From Protopterus annectens (lineage: Eukaryota; Chordata; Ceratodontiformes; Protopteridae), in the NCBI RefSeq assembly GCF_019279795.1, contig NC_056748.1, positions 613,259,200-613,323,199 on the forward strand: a stretch of 64,000 nt of DNA. Reading direction: 5' to 3'. Below are positions 33,950 to 44,924 of the stretch, in pieces. The first letter of the stretch is position 1, and every line of letters starts with the position of its first letter. Below the pieces are notes generated by a model, which saw only the letters and a list, made by a program, of their open reading frames with translations, did no database searches and had not been told where the DNA came from. Made by a program: the position numbers and the translations under genes.

Positions 33950-34390
33950 GTACTAGCCTTTAACCAGAAACTCCCAGCTCAGAAGGGCAGAATCTACCCT
34001 CTCCTCCCGCAAGAGTGCAGACCACACCTTCTTAATGTAAAATAACTGGCCCGATGCCTAAGTGCTTAAACCAGAACTACTGCACTTTTAGAATAGCAGA
34101 TACTAGGCCTTCAATCAGCAACTCCCAACTTAGCTACCTGTCCTGCCACAACAGTGCAGACCACAAACCTTCTTAATGAAAAATAACTGGCCTGAAGCCC
34201 AAGTGCTTTAACCAGAACTAATACACTTTTAGAATAACAGACACTGAGCCTTTGATCAGCAATTCCCAACTTAAAAGGATGTAAGCTACCTGCCCTGCCA
34301 CAACAGTGCAGACCACAAACCTTCTTAATGTAAAACAACTGGTCTGGAGCCTAAGTGCTTAAACCAAGAGACTTAGAATAACAGTTACAA
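33950..34390. repeat. Tandem repeat, about 140-150-bp unit, 3 copies
   Basis: The landmark GTGCAGACCACA recurs at about 34015, 34154 and 34306 (spacing 139 and 152), each followed by CTTCTTAATG and then AAGTGCTT(A)AACCA. The units are diverged by small indels. Confidence 0.75.
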
Positions 34391-35809
34391 TTTAATCAGG
34401 CTACTACCAAGCTGTAATAAATGGAGCAGAATAAATGCAAAATAAAGTGCAATTTTTTTTTTTAAGTAAAGTGCAAGGACAGAGGAAGAAGGAGCAGAAG
34501 AAAAATTCAAGGTTAAGATCCTAAGTGGGTTGGCCTTCTCAAATGTTCTCTCTGTATTAAGTAGAGTGAACACCAGACTGGGAGGAGTGTCTCAGATCAA
34601 ATTTACAGTAGCGGCGGGCAACTGCAAACCCACCAACTATAACATCACCACAAGAATATGGTGCGGGGTGAAAAACAGTTTTAGGACATATGAGAAACAG
34701 AAAACAATACCAGAAAATATGTAAAACAACATGTCCCACTATGGTTATGCTCTTTTTTTTTTTCCTTTCCTTTGAATTATAAGGTATGACAAATAATCAG
34801 ATAGCTGTAGGGACCATGGCTAGCTATGGCATAACTACCAGCCCATTACTTTTTGTCACATCTCTTCCATTGTCTCTCTCTATAAATCGTGGGACATTCA
34901 CTTAGTTCTGAGACCAGATGTCTGCACACTCCTTTCAGAAGGTAAGACTGACACTTTCTGCAGTGCCACTTCCTTTTTATCATAAGCAGTCAGGTTCATT
35001 GTTATTCAATTACCTTCACACTTTTCTGTAGTCATTCATATGCCTACTGAGTTACTTTATGAATGAATTAGGTTTCATTCCTTCCCTTCAGAGTAATCAG
35101 TTCACTGTTCTCTTTTAATCACTTGAAATACCTTCACAGAGAAGGTGTCTTGCCTGCACTTTGATGTTGCTTCACTAACAGTTTTGCATTTCAGTTTGAA
35201 TCCCAGAAGTCCACAGGCTTTGCTAAATTTTTTGACACCACCCCAGAGTACTGTACTAGAGTGCTGCCTTTTGATATGCACATGCTTTATTCAAGGCATC
35301 TTTATCATATGACTAAGGACTTCTACTTGTGCATTTTAGTTGAATAAATCATGGCCGGTACACACACAATCATATGAACAGTACCCATACACCTTATAAT
35401 TTTATTAATTTTTTTATTCTTTGTTGCCCTTAGTGAAACGCTGATTCACAGTGGCAGTTTTCAAGTACAACCCTGCTAGACAAGTTTAATCAATAATTAA
35501 TTAATTTTACTTTGGTTTGTAAATCTGGTATGTAGACTGCTTATCAGAAACACTTGGCCACATCTCAGGCCATTTGGCACATAAACCATTATACAGTGAA
35601 TAATGCAGAGATGCATGTAAGACAGGTGTTGCAGCAGTACATAGAGAGCAGGTAATATGGACAGCAGGTGTGGTAAGAAAAAAGTAATGAGTGCTTTCCA
35701 GTATTATCATTGTACAGTCATCACAAGTGCATGTGAGGTTTGGTGCAAACATTGTGTACAGTGAGTAACTATTCTCTCAAAAGGATAAGCAACTGGAATC
35801 CGGCAACAG

Positions 35810-35812
<3 letters not shown>

Positions 35813-35876
<64 letters not shown>
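35813..35876. repeat. (TA)n microsatellite
   Basis: About 32 uninterrupted TA units. The ORF crossing it is a low-complexity artefact. Confidence 0.95.
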
Positions 35877-35881
<5 letters not shown>

Positions 35882-37015
35882 GTGTGTATATACTTGTTTT
35901 TGCAGGGGCAAGCCCCCATGCACCCCCCACACCTGCTAATTATATAAAATAACTCTGAAGATTGTACCACAGTAGGGGAAACAGAGTAATACCCCAATCC
36001 TGGCTGTGCCGTGTTCCTGTACAATACAAGTCCTATTCTCTTTAACCTTTGATGCTTAACTATTTAAGCTTTTCAGCTCGAGCATGTGGGTTATGCTCAT
36101 ATAAGAGGTCAATTCTTTTATAGGGAACTGTGTATGTGTGTGCATGGGTATAATAAATATATATATTTTGTTTTGGAATACAATGTAAAGAAAAATGTAG
36201 AACAGTTAGTGCTGGTACTATACTGGCATATAGAGTGTGAACAACATTAAGGGAAGTGGTCATTTGTGTATTTATAACTGTATAAAAGAAAACAAGTGAA
36301 GAAGTGGACAAATATGGAAATAGTGTAGAGGAAGGGGAGAGAGAGACATGATCAGGCATTCTGTATACATAATTCCAGATTACCAGTTCCTGTGCATTTT
36401 ACTGGAACGGATATGGTTATTTGCTTAAATAATACATGTCCATAATATGCACATTGTTTAATATATTTTTATATGAGATCTGTAGCTATATATTCATGTG
36501 TGTGCATATGCACGCTTCTCTCTCTGTAATATATAAATATATGGTTCTGTGAGTGTATCAGATAGCTTAGTGTTTCTGAAGGTGTCTTTGTAAAATGTGT
36601 GTGCATGCAGTAAAATTGTAGTGACACTTAAGCTGCTACCTTCCTGCACAGAGAGTGATCTTGGTTACAGCAGGCTGGAAAGGGGTCTTGAGCTGAAATA
36701 CTCAATAGCTTTGATCCCATAATCACTGCAATACTTCTGTAGAGAGAAGGGCAAAACAAGCAGTACAATTCATGGGTATGTGGTGTGTGTGGGGGTAGGT
36801 GTGCGAGCAAGTGTGTGTTTGTGCTTGGTATATATGGTGCAGTAGAGAACTAATAAGGAAGGGAACAAAACTACAAGAAAACTTTGCCAAGCTAGAGTTT
36901 TCACTGTGTGATGCCTTAAACCTCCTATAGCAGAGGACCATGGGATATATGCAAATGACTCCATAAGGACATTAGGTGTTTCAGCTATATGGCTTCTGAA
37001 TGTCCATGACCTAGT

Positions 37016-37061
<46 letters not shown>

Positions 37062-37951
37062 TCTTTATGGATGCATTCTGGGCAATAAAGCTAAACTCTT
37101 TTTACAAATCAGTTTGTCTGTGTGAACTTTTTACTCTTTGGTTCTAATGAGAATGACATCTGCTTGCTGCCCTACTAGTGGGACAGTTATGTCAGTGCAG
37201 TAGGCTTCCTGCAACAGGAGGGGGAAGACTTGGTGGACATTTTCAGTGGCTTTTGTCCCTAATAGATATTGTGGCATTGCTTTGTGGAGAGCTGGGCAAA
37301 GCACTAGGTTTCACCAATGCATTTTGTGCGTGTGTGGTGCCACGAGTGTAGAGAACAACAGTGAATATATGTGTGGGGGGTAAAAGTGTAATGGCAATGA
37401 TTTTGTAACTCTGGATTTAAAGATGGCTGAGCAGGAGATGAACATGTCACTATACTGGATTTGTAGTCATGGATAGGGAAAACAGCAGTTGATTTGGACA
37501 TAGTAGCATGCAACACTGCTGTAACTGCATATCTGGAGTAACAAAACTGTGGAGTAAAGCTGGACTGACACTGGCTTGAAGCTTTACTTGGGGGGGGGGG
37601 GGGGGGGATAGTGGTGTCAGTGTAATGGGCTTTCTGCAACATCTGTGGTGTGTCCTGAGTTGATGTGCCAATAGTTTTTTCACCTTTTTCCATTACACTG
37701 TTTTGGAAAGAGGGGATTGAAAGCCCCACTGTTAAACAAATGTGTGTGTTTCTGCTAGTCAGAATGTAATGGACAGCAAGATTTTCTCTGTGGACTGACA
37801 AGTGCTGACAAGGTTAGGGGTAGCAGGTGTCATAAGACTGGGTTTTGGAGACAAGTGTAGTGACAGTAAAATAGTTACCCATATTAACCATACAATATTG
37901 TTTTGTGAAAATCTGGTAATTGCATCATGGTTATCCATTCCTGCTCTTGTG

Positions 37952-38132
37952 ATGTTCTTTGTGTTTCACTGTTGCAGTCATTACATTTGGGTTATCTGCT
38001 TGCAGCAGCCCTCAATTGGCCTGATTAACAAAGTCTTGGGTCCTGCGTCAGTTGGTGTCCCTTCTTCCATGACGTCAGGTCATCAGGGGTATAAAACATG
38101 CAACCGACACCATTACATCAGTCTTTCTTGCC
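37952..38132 (+). repeat. Left inverted terminal repeat, copy E, with CRE and TATA
   Basis: Inverse of 43289-43503. Includes TGACGTCA at 38070-38077 and TATAAAA at 38090-38096, in the same arrangement as copy C. The CCAT box is decayed to ACACCATTAC. Confidence 0.88.
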
Positions 38133-38268
38133 GTGCAGTGCCTGAAACAGAAGCAGTTCGCAAGTGCCGGTCTGCCGACTCCTAATATTTTCGTTTTAGA
38201 GTTTCAGAACCAAAGTCTTCAACTAAACTAAGTACCCCATTGGGGAAACTTTTTCTTGCTCCTTACCA

Positions 38269-40050
38269 ATGTCAGTAAAAGTTAATAATTGCATTACTTG
38301 TGGAAAGCAAATACTTCACAAAGATTTTCATTTGTACTGTATTCCTTGCCTAGGCCCTGACCACGACGTACCTTGCTGTTGGTTTTGTGCTTTATTTAAT
38401 CAGCGCACTATCCGTCGTCGGTATATTTTCACCTCTAAATATTTCAGTTCTCTGTTTAATTATCCAGAAATGTCATCGGTTAGCCCAACCGACTACTGGG
38501 ATTCCAAAAAAAATGCAAAGATAAAGACAAAGACAGGCCGCCGAGGTCCAAAGCTGCCGACGACACTTCTAAGCCAGTTCGCCGGTACTCAGTGAGGCGC
38601 TTTCGCAGCCATTGATACTCGCTACTTCTGACTCGTAGGCCTCTACTGAGACCCATTCGGTGTCCGGTATGCCGCAAGATGCTTCAACTGTGGAACCAGC
38701 GGATGTCTCTACCTTGGATGGGTCTGGAGCCACTGTGCAGGCACCAGCTTCTGAGGGTATATTCAGGCCTACGAACTTGCATATTAAACCAACGCCTCCT
38801 TCTTCATTTAGGCCAAAATCTCGAACCATGCCTAAGAAACTGATGCCCAGGTCACATGCTCAGGCCTCTATGCCTAAAAACAAATGATAAGAATGGCTGA
38901 AGATCTTATAACTCTAATCGGGGGAAGCCAACCTTCCCCTTCTAAAAGACCTAGGACTGAAGTTGTTTATGAATCTTCTGAACAGGATTCTGTTTTTTCT
39001 GATGATCTGGATTTGCCCTTATCTACTTATGAGGATTCTGATGCAGAGGACTCTATTCCGTGCTTCCCCTCCAGAGGATTTTTCTTTTGGTGAGACCTTA
39101 CATACTCCAAGGGAGCATTTCCACTGGGAAAGCCAGGACTTTTCTGATTAAAAAATAAAAAGGCTTAGCGATTTCTTACTCCTGCCTCAGCATAGGCCTT
39201 TAGCTATACCTCCTGTACTAGACATTGATGATGCCTTTTCAGAATCTAGTTTGGCTCCTGATTCTTTGCCTCATGCTCCCAGAAAACCTGATGGATATTA
39301 CAGGGTTCCTGATTCTCATAAGTTCCTTTTTAAAAATCCTATTGGAGATCCAGAGACTATTTCACAGGGACCCAAGGGCATTAAGGCGTCTACTGCTAAA
39401 AATCCTACCCCCTCTGATAGAGACTCCAGGGCGCTGAATAGATGGGGGTAAGAAGGTTTACACTTCTGCAACCTTGGCTATTAGGGCTTTAAACTGCCAG
39501 TTTCATATGTTAAAGTATCAACAACATGTTATTGGATTGCTTAAACAGAAAATTGTTACTTCCCGACTGTGATGAAAATAAAGAATTACAGGATTTAATG
39601 CATTCTGCTGAACAGGTTGGAAAACATACTTTGCAATGTGGATTTGATTCATCAGATGCCTCTTGCAGGGCTGCTGTTACTGCATCTGTGCTCAGAAGGC
39701 ATGCTTGACTTATGGAGCAAGGTTTGCCTGATCATGTTAAAGCTAAATTGTTGGATGCTTTCTTAAATCAGGACCACCTATTTGGCAACAAGGCTGAGGA
39801 AGGTCTTAAAAAGATGGAAGATAAAGCTAAATCTATGCAAACTGTTAAAGATTTCTTACAAGTCCAGCCTCCTAGATTTAGTAGGCACTGGCCCTCTAAA
39901 AATTGGTCCTTTCCAGCCCCTTCCAGGTCTTCTCAAGCCAAACCCAGACACAGCATAATCCCCAGGTTTCAGTCCCAAGGGACACACAAGACTAGGAAAT
40001 GCGGGGGGGGGGGGGGGTTCCACATCCAAACCTGGGAGTAGTAAGACTAC
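38269..40050 (+). pseudogene. DIRS Gag-like ORF1, copy E
   Basis: Starts MSVKVNNC with the same three CxxC pairs. Frames break near 38500-38600, 38885, 39070, 39150 and 39445. Recognisable core pieces are GYYRVPDSH, NRWG, LNCQFHM, LRRHA (then a stop at 39706), LPDHVKAKLLDA and VKDFLQVQPPRFSRHWP. The C-terminal tail is interrupted by a G15 run at about 40004-40018. Confidence 0.85.
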
Positions 40051-40054
40051 CCCT

Positions 40055-41851
40055 ATGGAAAACTGTCTCAATGACTTGCTTTTAAAACTACCAAGCACTT
40101 CCCAACTGAATGCTCCTTTAGAAGGAAAGATTGGTCTGCAGGCCAAAAACTGGGAATTCATTACCCAGGACAAATGGGTTTTAAATATAGTGTCCCAAGG
40201 ATACAGATTTCATTTCCACAAATTACCAACACCAAACGGGTGGCCTGATCTATCCCCAAATCAGTGGGCAGAGGCCCAAAATCAAGTGCTCTCTCTTAAA
40301 TAAGGGGGCTATTCAGTTGTTACCAGAAGAGGAAAAGGGACAAGGTTTCTATTCGAGACTTTTTCTGGTACCCAGAAAAGGCAATACATGGCGTCCTATC
40401 CTGGACCTTTCTATTCTAAACACCTTTCTGGTGATTCCAAAATTCAAAATGCTGCTTCTTCACCAGCTGCTTCCTATGCTAGGCAAGGATGCTTGATTGG
40501 CAACATTGGACTTAAAAGAAGCATACCTGCACATCCCTATCAGGGAGTCTTGCAGAAGATACCTACATTTCAAAGCAGGCTACATGCACTATCAGTTCTC
40601 TGCACTGCCTTTTGGCTTATCTACTGCACCCAGGGTATTTACAAAGTGCCTAGCTCTAGTCATTGCATTTTGCAGGCAAAGAAATATTCAAATATACCCA
40701 TACCTGGACGATTGTCTAATTCAGGCAGAAAGCAAGGACATTCTTTTGAATCATCTGGCCTTTGTTTCAAAGGGTACTGACTTGTCTGGGGTTCACCATA
40801 AATGAAAAGAAATCCCACCTGGTACCCTGTCAACAAGTTATATTCCTGGGAGCAAGCTTGAATACAACTTCCCAGATAGCTTTCCTCATGCCAGAGAATC
40901 GGATTCATTTGACAACTTACTTCAAGCAAGTGGCCACAAAAACCCAGCTGTCTGCAAGGCAAATACTGCAAACCTTGAGGTTCATGGCCTCCTGCATTCT
41001 TCTAATTCCATATGCAAGGCTGCATATGAGGAAACTACAATGGTATCTCAAAAGCCTATGGTGTCAACATTCACAGGATCTAGAAGCAAGGATTCCTATC
41101 ATACCTTGCCTATGCCTAGAATTTCTTTGGTGGGCAGAGGCCTGCCACCAAAACAGGGGACTATCATTCACATTACCCCTTGCCGCCCAAACCTTAACAG
41201 ATGCATCAGACTATGCATGGGGGGCTCACCTGGCAGGGAAGTGCATTCAGGGCAAATGGAACCCAGGTCAAATGCACCTGCACATCAATCAAAAAGAAAT
41301 GTTAGCTATACAGAATGCTCTGACAGCCTTCAAGGACCACATTCTTCCAGGACAACTAATGGTAAAGATGGACAAACACCACTGTCATGTACATAAACAC
41401 GCAGGGGGGTACACATTCTTACCCCCTCTGCAGACTAGCCATGGCATTGTGGAACACAGCCTTGAGCTACCAAGTGACTCTATAAGCTCAATTCCTGCCA
41501 GGAAAACAAAATACACTGACAGACGGACTAAGCAGAAACCTCATGGACCCACACGAGTGGAAACTGGAACCAAGGATTTTCAACATGTTGACAAGCAAAT
41601 GGGGGAGCCCAGATATAGACCTGTTTGCCTCCCCCCATAACCATAAACTGGACAAATTTTGCATAAGGATTCCCCACAAATTAGCTTGGAAAGTGGATGC
41701 TCTATCCTTCAGCTGGAAAAACCTATCAGTTTATGCCTTTCCACCTCTGCCTCTGCTCTCCAAAGTACTACTAAAGATCAAACAGGACAGGCCAAGGACA
41801 ATTTTAATTGCACAAGACTGGCCTTGCCAACACTGGTACCCACTCCTGTGA
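40055..41851 (+). pseudogene. DIRS Pol (RT, RNase H, methyltransferase-like), copy E
   Basis: N-terminal NAPLEGKIGLQAKNW; RT motif A in TLDLKEAYLHIPI, B in LPFGLSTAPRVFTK, C in YLDDCLIQA; shifts near 40300, 40500 and 40770. In RNase H the third active-site block is destroyed: bases near 41370-41400 read KMDKHHCHVHKH in place of the TDNTTVMWYINK of other copies. The methyltransferase-like domain is readable again at 41543-41851 (DIDLFASPHN, YAFPPLPLL, ILIAQDWP). Confidence 0.87.
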
Positions 41852-41871
41852 AGTGTGTCACGCTTGGCTCC

Positions 41872-42947
41872 ATGGCACCTGCCTCAGACTCCTTTCCTGT
41901 TGTCTCAGCAGGAGAACCAGATTCTGCACCCTCAGCTGCAAACCCTGAACCTAGCAGCCTGGCTAATTACCTAATCATTCCTTTACCATCCCTCAGTAAA
42001 TCAGTGATGGATATCATTTTAGAGGTAAGGAGGCCTAGTACTAGAAAATCTTATGCTGCAAAATGGAAAATGTGCCTGGAACCAATCTCAAGGAATGAAC
42101 GCAGCAGTGCCAAATTTATTTCAGATTCCACAATACTTGACTGAGATGCTTCATAAGGGTTGGTCTTTTTCCTCCATCAAAATTCATGCCTCAGCCATTT
42201 CAGCTCATTTATAGCACTGAGCCTCCCCTCTTCTCTCACCCACTGCTCAAGCAGTTCCTCAGAGGGGCCAAAAATTTAAGGCCACCCAGGAGAGCTCCAA
42301 CTCCAGCCTGGGATCTTAACTTTATCTTGGAGAAACTCACTCTTCCTTCTTTTGAGCCAGCTGCTACTGCAGATTTAAAATTTCTTTCCTGGAAAACAGC
42401 TTTCCTTTTAGCAATCACTTCTACAAGAAGGGTATCTGAATTACAGGCCCTTATGGCAGTGGAACCTTTCATCATCTTTCATGTGGACAGGGTGTTCCTC
42501 AGAACCAATCCCTCCTTTATGCCCAAGGTGGTATCCAGTGTGGCTCTTAATCAGTCCAATCATTTTTGCCTACCTTCTTTCCTAACCCACAGAACAAAGG
42601 GGAGCAAATACTACACTCTAGATGTGCACAGACAGCTTAGATTCTACTTGGATAGGACTAAACCTCAAAGGAAATCTGAACAACTGCTGGTGGCATTTGC
42701 TGCAGGGACAGAGGGGAAAGCTATTTCAAAACAAACCATTTCAAAGTGGATAAGCCACTGCATTCATTTCTGCTATAAGCACCATGGAAAACCTATCCCA
42801 CAGGGCTTCAGACCCCATTCAACCAAGGCTGCATCTACCTCTACAGACTTGTTCAGGGGCATCCCTACTAGGGACATCCTAGAAGCTGCTACCTGGAGTT
42901 CTGTACATACTTTCACCAAGCATTATCATTTGCCAATTTTCTCTTAA
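41872..42947 (+). pseudogene. DIRS tyrosine recombinase, copy E
   Basis: Conserved start Met (MAPAS). EVRRPSTRKSYAAKWK is followed by a shift near 42090-42140, then a second frame from 42186: STRRVSELQAL (catalytic Arg), PHSTKAA (the Arg of His-x-x-Arg is Lys), EAATWSSVHTF and KHYHLPIFS (nucleophile Tyr kept). Confidence 0.87.
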
Positions 42948-43032
42948 TCAAGAGCTGGTTTTGCCACTGCAGTCTTGCAGGGCCTCATTCTATTTAAATT
43001 CCTCCTCCCAACCTTAGCTTTGGGAATCTACC

Positions 43033-43128
43033 CAAATGTAATGACTGCAACAGTGAAACACAAAAAACATGGTACAGTTGTGTACACTTATCATAAACGT
43101 AGATGTTAGTGTGTTCATTGTTGCAGTC
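43033..43128 (+). repeat. Internal complementary region (ICR), copy E
   Basis: AAATGTAATGACTGCAACAG to AAAAAACAT complements the left end. GTACAGTTGTGTACACTTA to TTCATTGTTGCAGTCC complements the right end. One base (G) lies between, where copies A, B and C have A. Confidence 0.88.
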
Positions 43129-43288
43129 CTGGTTACCCTCCCTCCAGCCCCCTTTCTTCTTTTGGCTATACCGCTACTCCCACTTACTATGCTCTAAAAG
43201 CTTTTTGGTGTGTTTGCTTTTTTGTTGGAGGTATATCCTTGTATTTATAAATTTGATTGCTTCCCATTAGGGGGGCACCTGACATCTG

Positions 43289-43503
43289 GGGCAAGAAAAA
43301 CTGATGTAATGGCATTGGCTGTATGTTTTATATCCCTGATGACCTGACGTCATGGAAGAAGGGACAGCAACTGACGCAGGACTCAAGACTTTGTTAATCA
43401 GGCTGACTGAGGGCTACTGCAAGCAGATAACCCAAATGTAATGACTGCAACAGTGAATACACTCAAACATCTACATTTTATGGTAAGTGTACACAACTGT
43501 ACT
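43289..43503 (+). repeat. Right inverted terminal repeat, copy E
   Basis: Inverse of 37952-38132, from GGCAAGAAAAACTGATGTAA through CTGACGTCATGG to GTGTACACAACTGTACT. Confidence 0.9.
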
Positions 43504-44448
43504 TTTGTGGTGTAAAAGAACTAGAGCAAATCTGTGCTGATACCTGCTTGCTGCCCTGCTGTGAGCAACACTTGTGTAAGTGCAGTGAAGTGACTAGGGA
43601 TGCGAGTCCTGAGCTGACATCCATCAATCATTTTCATTTGCCAAAGCCATTACCGCAGTATTTTGCTGAGTAGTAGGAAAAGCCTCAAAGTTGACCGGTA
43701 TGTTGTGTGGTTTTGGGCGTACCTCTCAAGTGTACCTCATTATGGGTCTTAAGTTCACGTTCCTCAAAGTTCCACATTGAAAGACACTGTCACACATTCA
43801 GTGTCAGGATTCTTTTAAGTGAAAGCAATTGTAAATAGAAATGAATCATATTAATTAATTAAAAGAGCTTCTTTATAAGTAAAACCAGCATATTTTAACC
43901 ATCCTATGACCTTCCTAGTTGAAGTTAGTCATTAGTATGTGTTCCACATTTTGCCCATTTGTTCCACATTGTGAAGGCTAGTGTTCCTCATTTTGGAGAT
44001 GGAAGGTTGAGAGCTATGGTTTTGGGTGTGTATGAGTGGGTGGCTGTGCTTCTAGGGAGTGAAGGTGTGCTTTTGTAAGTGTGGTGTGAAAGTTTTGTTG
44101 AGGTTCAGTAACCCACCATTAGGTTTGTGCAAGAATGGACGTGGCCTGCGTAATTGATAAGGCAGAGGCCAGTGATGTAATATGCAAATGTGCAATGACT
44201 GACACGGAATGCAGTTTTGCCTATGACATCATGCATACATTGTTAGTGCCATTTGTATGCACTTTGGTGTTTTTTTAAAAAAAATATCCAGTTCCACAAT
44301 TAAAATAAAAAAATCATCTAATTCCACAATTAAAATTAAAAAAAATCATCCAGTTCCACAATTAAAATAAAAAATAAATTTTATAATGAATGTGGAGTCT
44401 TTAAAAATTAAGTTTTGCAAACATAATTTTCCAGTAGTACAAACAAAT
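43504..44448. other. Non-coding stretch, no gene recognised
   Basis: AT-rich. It includes a 3-copy direct repeat at about 44284-44375 with a roughly 33-bp unit built on GTTCCACAATTAAAAT. Confidence 0.65.
44284..44375. repeat. Short tandem repeat, about 33-bp unit, 3 copies
   Basis: ATC(C/T)A(G/A)TTCCACAATTAAAA(T) repeats three times, separated by A-rich spacers. Confidence 0.85.
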
Positions 44449-44924
44449 CAGAAATAAAACTCATCTCCCATTAAAGGTATCTGCAATGATAAACCAACAG
44501 AAAATAGTGCAGAGACCACCAGATAAAATAAAGCTGTTTAATAAAAGTACATAAGCTCTTTCAGAATAAACCCTTCTTCAGGTGAACATCAGATTAAAAT
44601 CACATAGGCATTTAAACAAGGTAACATCTTAAAACAACCAATGAACATCAATAATTTACCCTCTGTTTTTTGAGAGATGGCTTTAAAGGTACAACACCAT
44701 TTAAGCCTGTGGGGTTATCAGCTTCAAATTCTAAAATCCACTGCATTTCATTATACTTAGTTTAATTCACAAAAAACCCTCCATGGCTCTTGTGAATATT
44801 TGCACCACCATGAAAGAGATGGTATGCCCCATGTTATGTAATATATGCTGATATAAAGTATTATGTGCTTCCTTCAGTTGTATAGAGGACTGGTGTTCAA
44901 GTATCCTGTCTTTCAGTATACAGT
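44449..44924 (-). repeat. PLE 3' pseudo-LTR (overlaps endonuclease coding end)
   Basis: Direct copy of 47921-48415. On the minus strand it carries CTGAAGA (44575-44581) and GAAA (44559-44562) around a short hairpin, resembling the hammerhead-ribozyme core reported in PLE pseudo-LTRs. The endonuclease C-terminus runs into this repeat. Confidence 0.85.

Larger units (their letters stand above)
33567..37951. other. Non-coding stretch with simple repeats; no gene recognised
   Basis: Contains the tandem repeat at about 33950-34390, a (TA)n run at about 35813-35876, a T42 tract (37017-37058) followed by an AATAAA-containing segment, and a G18 run near 37591-37608. The longest ORFs are low-complexity or lack any family match that I can see. 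Confidence 0.6.
37952..43503 (+). mobile_element. DIRS-type YR retrotransposon, copy E (complete, degraded)
   Basis: The left end starts ATGTTCTTTGTG and the right end stops at ACACAACTGTACT, both mirrored in the ICR at 43033-43128. Length is about 5.55 kb. It is flanked by CTCTTGTG on the left and TTTTGTGG on the right. All three genes are broken. Confidence 0.93.

Noticed and set aside
35740-35952. ORF crossing the (TA)n run
   Set aside because: It encodes only Tyr-Ile repeats from the microsatellite; the same applies to ORFs on both strands at 54170-54590.
37017-37130. Processed pseudogene with poly-A tail on the minus strand (T42 tract)
   Set aside because: No recognisable coding sequence lies on the expected side of the tract; kept only as a homopolymer.
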